DNA of 10,951 nucleotides, from the NCBI GenBank assembly GCA_964602055.1, contig CAZRPU010000065.1:1-10951 (forward strand), written 5' to 3'. Under the pieces are notes generated by a model. The model was not told where the DNA came from, searched no databases, and worked only from the letters and a program-made list of their open reading frames with translations. Below, one piece after another: positions 6,969-10,951 of this stretch. The DNA is from JACPLA01 sp964602055. GTDB lineage: Bacteria > Bacteroidota > Ignavibacteria > UBA10030. The translations under genes and the position numbers were made by a program. Each line of letters begins with the position of its first letter. The first letter of the stretch is position 1.

Positions 6969-7594
6969 GGTGTTTCCTCCAGTCCCAAATCCCCACGATA
7001 GAAAGCCAACTCTTTCTGAAGACGTTTCAAGGCCCTGAACAGGATCGACTTCACTGTTCCCTCCGAGATTTCAAGCGTGACTGCAATTTCCTTCAACGGT
7101 AAATCGTGGTAGTGCCGCAGGACGAAAATCGATCGCTCACGCGGCGTCAGGCTGGTCAAAGCCCGCTCTATGTGCATCTGCATGATACGGGACTCCGCCC
7201 GACGTTCCGGATCCTGGGACGCATGTTCGTGAAACATTGCATGTTGACCCTCTTCGTGCTCCATCAGTTCCGCCGGCCTCATGGAGGAAAAGGATTTGCG
7301 TGATCGGTGGTCGTAGCACGCGTTGATGGCAATTCGATGCAGCCATGTACTCAACTTCGCTTCTCCACGAAACAGATGCATGGACCGGTGAGCTTTGAGG
7401 AATATCTCCTGACAGACATCCTCGGCGTCGTGTCTGTTTCCCGTCATATCATAGGCCAGTCTGAACATGATGTTCTTATACCGATTGACAATGTGTCGAA
7501 ACGCTTCACCGTCGCCCTGGCGAGCGCGGTCCAAAAGGCTCAGTTCCTCGGATGCCGCTTCCGGAGAATGGTATTGTCGTCTTGGTGGCGTCAT
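6965..7594 (-). CDS. ECF-type RNA polymerase sigma factor
   Basis: A 209-residue sigma-70 family group 4 protein that redirects RNA polymerase to a small regulon. Region 2 spans about 30-100, with DAEDVCQEIFLKAHR (56-70) for core binding and -10 recognition and TWLHRIAINACYDHRSR following. A 45-residue linker rich in His/Glu precedes region 4 at about 142-195, where the helix-turn-helix is LPLKEIAVTLEISEGTVKSILFRALKRL (165-192) for -35 recognition. No C-terminal accessory domain. The chosen ATG is directly preceded by an in-frame TAA, so no upstream extension exists. There is no good Shine-Dalgarno before it, unlike the neighbouring genes, and an overlapping short frame with AGGAG lies just upstream; start efficiency may be regulated. 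First gene of a four-gene operon, overlapping the anti-sigma gene by four bases. Confidence 0.95.
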   Translation of the reverse strand: MTPPRRQYHSPEAASEELSLLDRARQGDGEAFRHIVNRYKNIMFRLAYDMTGNRHDAEDVCQEIFLKAHRSMHLFRGEAKLSTWLHRIAINACYDHRSRKSFSSMRPAELMEHEEGQHAMFHEHASQDPERRAESRIMQMHIERALTSLTPRERSIFVLRHYHDLPLKEIAVTLEISEGTVKSILFRALKRLQKELAFYRGDLGLEETP

Positions 7595-7621
7595 TTATTG
7601 CTGGAGGCAGCACCGTCGTTG

Positions 7622-7635
7622 GGAGCATGAGCTCC
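7622..7635 (-). promoter_or_regulatory. Leader hairpin covering an AGGAG ahead of the sigma gene
   Basis: On the minus strand GGAGC (7635-7631) pairs with GCTCC (7626-7622) around a TCAT loop. The stem contains most of the only SD-like AGGAG in the leader. That site lies three bases before an out-of-frame ATG (7628) whose 40-codon frame overlaps the sigma start and ends at 7506. It could be a translational control element or coincidence. Confidence 0.25.
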
Positions 7636-7647
7636 TGTTACAGAATG

Positions 7648-7678
7648 TCAGACGGGATGAAAGCTGAAAAGGTTTGCA
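7648..7678 (-). promoter_or_regulatory. Candidate ECF autoregulatory promoter of the sigma operon
   Basis: Read on the minus strand, TGCAAACC (7678-7671) is followed after 16 bases by CGTCTGA (7654-7648). AAC-type -35 elements spaced 16-17 bases from CGTC-type -10 elements are the classic ECF architecture. It lies 53 bases before the sigma start codon, giving a leader of about 45 bases. The match is by eye only. The motif was not seen before the other genes here. Confidence 0.4.
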
Positions 7679-7719
7679 GGAAATTGTGGAGGATTGGAGC
7701 CAGAAGCAACGGCGGAAAC

Positions 7720-7748
7720 GAAAAGCCCCACCAGAGGCGGGGCTTTTT
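7720..7748 (-). terminator. Intrinsic terminator of the outer-membrane protein gene (possibly bidirectional)
   Basis: Nine-base stem AGCCCCGCC/GGTGGGGCT with a three-base loop (7744-7724 on the minus strand), one G-U wobble, followed by TTTT (7723-7720). It lies about 50 bases past the stop of the outer-membrane protein gene. On the + strand the same stem has one A-C mismatch but is followed by five T. It separates the outer-membrane gene from the downstream sigma operon. Confidence 0.8.
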
Positions 7749-7793
7749 CGATGTTCCTGCAAACCCGATCAGGGAGGATCGCAAGGGGCGGGT

Positions 7794-10448
7794 CTACAAG
7801 GAAAACCAATAGTTGAACTTGAGCATGAAAATATTATCTGCAGATCCTTCAAAGAGCCTGTCAAAGGAATGCCCGAAGCGGAATCTTCCGTCGTTGAGAT
7901 ACGCTGAACTGCTGCGCGTCCAGACCAGAAAGAGAGTCGAGCCCGGCCGGTACTCCCATCGAAGGACGGCGTTCCCCCGAATCGACGTGTAATTGAAGTC
8001 GGGATTAGAGATCGTAAGCGGAGGAGCGGCTCCCGCTCCGTCGGGATCAGCCTGGTATTCCTTCACTCTTCCTTCGGGGTCAAGGATTTCCGTCAAAGTC
8101 GAGCCATCCTCGCCATAACGTTTGAAATCAAAAGACCTCGGGCGGAGAAATTCTTTGAAATCATGGTAATCGCCTGCAGAGATCAGGGGCTGGACGAACA
8201 GCTGGAAACTCAGGCGCGGGGAGAAGGTCCAATTCAGGCGAAGATTTGCTCCCACGGTAGTCTGATCGAGGACCGCAAACGCGTAACGCGTACCAAAGGT
8301 CTGTACGGCCAGGGGATCGACGAACGCACCTACGTATTGAGCAGACGAGCGATCACGATTAAAATACGGCCCTGCGCTCACGGAGACATTGGGCGCCGGT
8401 TTCCATTCCACGTTTGCTTCCAGGCCCCAGCTCGGTTCATGGGAACGGGAGTAACTGAAAAAGAAAACATTCACGACAACATCCTTCCTGCTGTCGGTTT
8501 CAATGCCGCCAAAGAACTCCCGTCCAGGCAACGTCAGCATGAGCGGTCCGCCCCTCGTATTCCTGTTGCTGATGGTAAACGGATTGTATGCCATCCCCCA
8601 CGAAAGGAAATAGTAGTTCGGGAATTGATAACTCCCGTTGGTCCAATACCCGTGCCAGATCTTGTTTCCGCCGAAGTCGTAATTTCCAAACGTCGATACC
8701 TGGAGGCGAACCTGGCGGTAGTATTCGGTCGGCGTTGACCACCGGTATCCCCCGGCGACGTGATAATTGATCATGTCCGTGCGCCAGATAAACCCCATAT
8801 CGTTCGAATCAAACGACGGGTCGATGACGCCGAGTGCAGCATTGAGGAACATCTCGCCTTTTTGCTTGTTGAGCGCCAGGCGTCCGGCAAATCCCGTCAA
8901 AGACTTTGCGGAGCTGTCGACGCGTACGTGTGATGCATCGGGGCGCTGAAAATAGTGGCCCGAGCTTCTTTGGACAGCCGTCATGCGGGATTCCGATCCT
9001 TGAATGTGCGACACTGCCGTCCAGCCTGTGATGACATAGGTCTTGTTCTCATCGAGAAAGGTCCATCCGTCGATCCCGCCGACAATTGCGTTGCTGTTGA
9101 GTTCATTCCTAAGACGCTGATCGGAGAACATGCGCTGCGTGTACGTTCCTATGAACCCGAGGCCCTGGCGCCCTTCGTTGAAGTCGCGCTGCATCCGGCC
9201 AATCCCGTAATAAGTAAGGGGCTCGACTTCAACACGAGAACGCTCTCCGGCATTTTGGATCCGGGCAAATTCGCGATTGGTAATCGCGTGAATTGTACCC
9301 AGTTTCCATCCCTCGAAAACGCGGCCCGTAAGCTTTCCGGCGCCGAGGATATGCGTGCCAAGGGGAAGATCAGCATAATCGTAGCCGGGCAAGCTTCCCT
9401 GAGGACCCCGGCCGATTCTTCTGCTGTAGAAAATACTGGGATTCGACCAATTGAAGCCCCAGTTGCTCGTCGCTCCTCCGTACCCGAACTCAAACACATT
9501 TGCCCCCTCGACAAAGAAAGGCCTCTTTTCCTGAAAATAGGTCTCGACATCGCTCAGGTTCACAACGGCAGGATCAACCTCGACCTGCCCAAAATCGGGA
9601 TTCGCCGTCGCATCGAGAGTCAGATTGCTCGTCAGCCCCACTTTCAGATCAGCCCCTATTCCCGGAAGGATTCTCGAACCATCGTTGAACGGATCTCCCG
9701 GCGCGCTTTGTAGGTACTCCGCTCGTGTGTTGACATAGGGAGTCACTTCCAGCTGCCTGGGGGGGACAATCGAAGATATTCCCACAAGGTCCGCAAAGCG
9801 CGAAACGAATCCGCTTTCATTCCTTGGCGTGTAGGCGACGTAGTCATATTCATTCTTCCTGCCGATGGAGCGCCGGAAATTCACGCCAAACGTGTAAGCG
9901 TCGCGTTCATGGAACCTCAGTTGTGAAAACGGTATCCGCATTTCAGCGGTCCAGCCGAGATCGTCGATTGCGGCGGAGCCTTCCCATACGCCATCCCACG
10001 AGTCGTCGTTCCAATCATCATTGAGCATGGTGCCATCCAGCATTGTTCCGGCGGCGCTCAACCCGAAATAGTACCCCGTTCGCCCGTCGTGGTAGGGGTC
10101 AACATAGAACATGATCCAGTCGGCGGTAATCGTTGCGTCCCGACGGCCCAGAACCCGCATGATGGAATCCGGTGAAGAGTCGTACATCCGAGCTGCAACG
10201 TAGATTGCCGCATCGTCATAGGCAACCCAGACTTCTGTTCGCTCCGTCGGCTTTTCTCCCTGGTTCGGATCCCGCTGAACGAACCCCGTAAACCCGGGCC
10301 CCTGCCAGACAGGCTCAGAGAGGACTCCATCGACTGTGATGACATCCGTTGTATGCTGCGTCGTGATGGAGGTTTTGATTCCCTGCTGTGCAGCCGCCAT
10401 CATCGACAGAAAAGCTACCAGAGCCGTCCCACACAATACTCGCGTCAT
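7794..10448 (-). CDS. DUF5916-type outer-membrane beta-barrel protein with CBM9-like N-terminus
   Basis: An 884-residue protein. A signal peptide (MTRVLCGTALVAFLSMMAAAQQ) is cleaved probably after AAA. Residues ~24-185 form a CBM9-like beta-sandwich (DVITVDGVLSEPVW, WVAYDDAAIYVAARMYD, DWIMFYVDPYHDGRTGYYF, GWTAEMRIPFSQLRF), as found at the N-terminus of DUF5916 proteins. The rest is rich in alternating hydrophobic/aromatic strands typical of an outer-membrane barrel, including the conserved-looking TANPDFGQVEVDPAVVNLSD and EKRPFFVEGANVFEFG. It ends in aromatic-rich FNYWFSL, a plausible BAM insertion signal. The substrate is unknown; carbohydrate binding or transport is a guess from the CBM-like fold. 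ATG 10448 is chosen over the in-frame TTG at 10466 because GGAGGAA (10461-10455) lies six bases before ATG. It is monocistronic by its own terminator, and no ECF-like promoter was seen upstream. Confidence 0.88.
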   Translation of the reverse strand: MTRVLCGTALVAFLSMMAAAQQGIKTSITTQHTTDVITVDGVLSEPVWQGPGFTGFVQRDPNQGEKPTERTEVWVAYDDAAIYVAARMYDSSPDSIMRVLGRRDATITADWIMFYVDPYHDGRTGYYFGLSAAGTMLDGTMLNDDWNDDSWDGVWEGSAAIDDLGWTAEMRIPFSQLRFHERDAYTFGVNFRRSIGRKNEYDYVAYTPRNESGFVSRFADLVGISSIVPPRQLEVTPYVNTRAEYLQSAPGDPFNDGSRILPGIGADLKVGLTSNLTLDATANPDFGQVEVDPAVVNLSDVETYFQEKRPFFVEGANVFEFGYGGATSNWGFNWSNPSIFYSRRIGRGPQGSLPGYDYADLPLGTHILGAGKLTGRVFEGWKLGTIHAITNREFARIQNAGERSRVEVEPLTYYGIGRMQRDFNEGRQGLGFIGTYTQRMFSDQRLRNELNSNAIVGGIDGWTFLDENKTYVITGWTAVSHIQGSESRMTAVQRSSGHYFQRPDASHVRVDSSAKSLTGFAGRLALNKQKGEMFLNAALGVIDPSFDSNDMGFIWRTDMINYHVAGGYRWSTPTEYYRQVRLQVSTFGNYDFGGNKIWHGYWTNGSYQFPNYYFLSWGMAYNPFTISNRNTRGGPLMLTLPGREFFGGIETDSRKDVVVNVFFFSYSRSHEPSWGLEANVEWKPAPNVSVSAGPYFNRDRSSAQYVGAFVDPLAVQTFGTRYAFAVLDQTTVGANLRLNWTFSPRLSFQLFVQPLISAGDYHDFKEFLRPRSFDFKRYGEDGSTLTEILDPEGRVKEYQADPDGAGAAPPLTISNPDFNYTSIRGNAVLRWEYRPGSTLFLVWTRSSSAYLNDGRFRFGHSFDRLFEGSADNIFMLKFNYWFSL

Positions 10449-10454
10449 ACGTTG

Positions 10455-10461
10455 TTCCTCC
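10455..10461 (-). promoter_or_regulatory. Ribosome binding site that decides the outer-membrane protein start
   Basis: GGAGGAA on the minus strand, six bases before ATG 10448. The upstream in-frame TTG at 10466 lies before this site and would add six charged residues (LREEQR) ahead of an otherwise normal signal peptide, so it is rejected. Confidence 0.75.
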
Positions 10462-10613
10462 CTCAATGAAAAATCTCGCTTTACGATCGGCGTCCATCGT
10501 CACTTGACGAACTGTTTATAAGACTGCCATACGTCGGAAAAGGTTGTTTCGTTTCGTCCCTGCGGGATTCGCCCTTTTTTCCCCATTTTCTTTCCTCTTT
10601 TCTGTTTTTTCCC

Positions 10614-10619
10614 TATACT
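10614..10619 (+). promoter_or_regulatory. Possible -10 element for the DUF3109-type gene
   Basis: TATACT lies 35 bases before the GTG start. The expected -35 position (10591-10596, TTTCCT) is poor and lies in a pyrimidine-rich tract. The divergent gap 10449-10654 must also hold the promoter of the outer-membrane gene, for which I see no convincing match. Confidence 0.3.
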
Positions 10620-10654
10620 GAAGGTGGAATTCATCAACTGCGGAAGTTATTGCT

Positions 10655-10951
10655 GTGTTTGAAATAGCCGATATTGCAATCGATCCGACCCTGCCCACCC
10701 TACGATTCCGCTGCGACCTCAAACGCTGCAAGGGGGCTTGTTGCACTCTGCCCGGGGGAAGGGGTGCCCCATTGCTCAATGAGGAAATCGCCGAATTGCA
10801 GAAAGCCCTCCCCTCCGCGGGGAAGTATCTGTCCGCCCGACACCTTGAAATGATTGAAAGGCAGGGCTTTTTTGAAGGCACTGAGGGTGATTTTGTGACA
10901 ACATGTGTTGATGGGCGGGCCTGTGTCTTTGTCATGGAAGAAAACGGCATT
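10655..10951 (+). CDS. DUF3109-type cysteine-cluster protein, 3' end outside window
   Basis: The first 99 codons of a gene that runs off the right edge with no stop. It begins VFEIADIAID with a GTG start; GGAAG at 10642-10646 lies eight bases upstream, and the frame is closed by TGA at 10619 without any ATG. Residues 18-30 (FRCDLKRCKGACC) give the C-x4-C-x3-CC cluster typical of DUF3109/YkgJ-like proteins, thought to bind zinc or an iron-sulfur cluster. GAPLLNEEIAEL and the following KYLSARHLEMIERQGFF also match the family pattern, and two more Cys occur near 84 and 90. Family members are usually somewhat under 200 residues, so about half is present. The biochemical role is unknown. It is transcribed divergently from the outer-membrane gene. 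Confidence 0.82.
   Translation, partial: MFEIADIAIDPTLPTLRFRCDLKRCKGACCTLPGGRGAPLLNEEIAELQKALPSAGKYLSARHLEMIERQGFFEGTEGDFVTTCVDGRACVFVMEENGI

Noticed and set aside
8955..9713. 252-codon + strand frame opposite the outer-membrane gene
   Set aside because: Antisense to a well-supported barrel protein; no ribosome site or domain.
10449..10466. TTG start for the outer-membrane protein
   Set aside because: The ribosome site GGAGGAA lies between this TTG and ATG 10448, so only the ATG can use it.
10516..10950. 144-codon minus-strand frame at the right edge
   Set aside because: Overlaps the DUF3109-type gene, whose cysteine cluster is convincing; the minus frame has no family features.

Overview
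The window looks like a chromosomal segment of a Gram-negative bacterium of roughly even base composition. The best guess is the Bacteroidota/Ignavibacteria (FCB) group. The guess rests on an outer-membrane barrel of the DUF5916 type with a CBM9-like N-terminus, a DUF3109-type cysteine protein, and an ECF sigma/anti-sigma operon carrying exported repeat proteins. Clear Shine-Dalgarno sequences before most starts fit Ignavibacteria-like lineages better than typical Bacteroidia. This is inference; Gemmatimonadota or Acidobacteriota are not excluded. There is no tRNA, rRNA, CRISPR array, insertion sequence or phage gene.

Positions 1-3131 (+ strand) hold a bacterial non-homologous end-joining (NHEJ) cluster: the 3' part of ligD (end of the polymerase domain, then phosphoesterase and ATP-dependent ligase), ku, and a small TPR protein. 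All three are closely spaced and co-directional. LigD and Ku together form the two-component break-repair machine; the TPR protein is an unexplained third member.

Positions 3132-3430 are a convergent intergenic region. It holds a strong + strand intrinsic terminator, a second hairpin just before it whose loop carries CCTCCTT, and a weaker minus-strand terminator candidate.

Positions 3431-7594 (minus strand) are a tight four-gene operon. In transcription order it encodes an ECF sigma factor, a membrane anti-sigma factor with a zinc-finger HC2 motif (ATGA overlap), an exported protein with a TPR-like N-terminus and about 12 HEAT repeats, and a second exported HEAT-repeat protein. A candidate ECF promoter (AAACC-N16-CGTC) lies upstream of the sigma gene and suggests autoregulation. 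The arrangement suggests an envelope-sensing circuit in which the repeat proteins are sensors, modulators or outputs. This is the best candidate here for an undescribed system.

Positions 7794-10448 (minus strand) encode a large outer-membrane beta-barrel protein of the DUF5916/CBM9-like type. It ends in its own terminator and is therefore probably not part of the sigma operon. At the right edge a + strand DUF3109-type gene starts at 10655 with GTG and runs out of the window.
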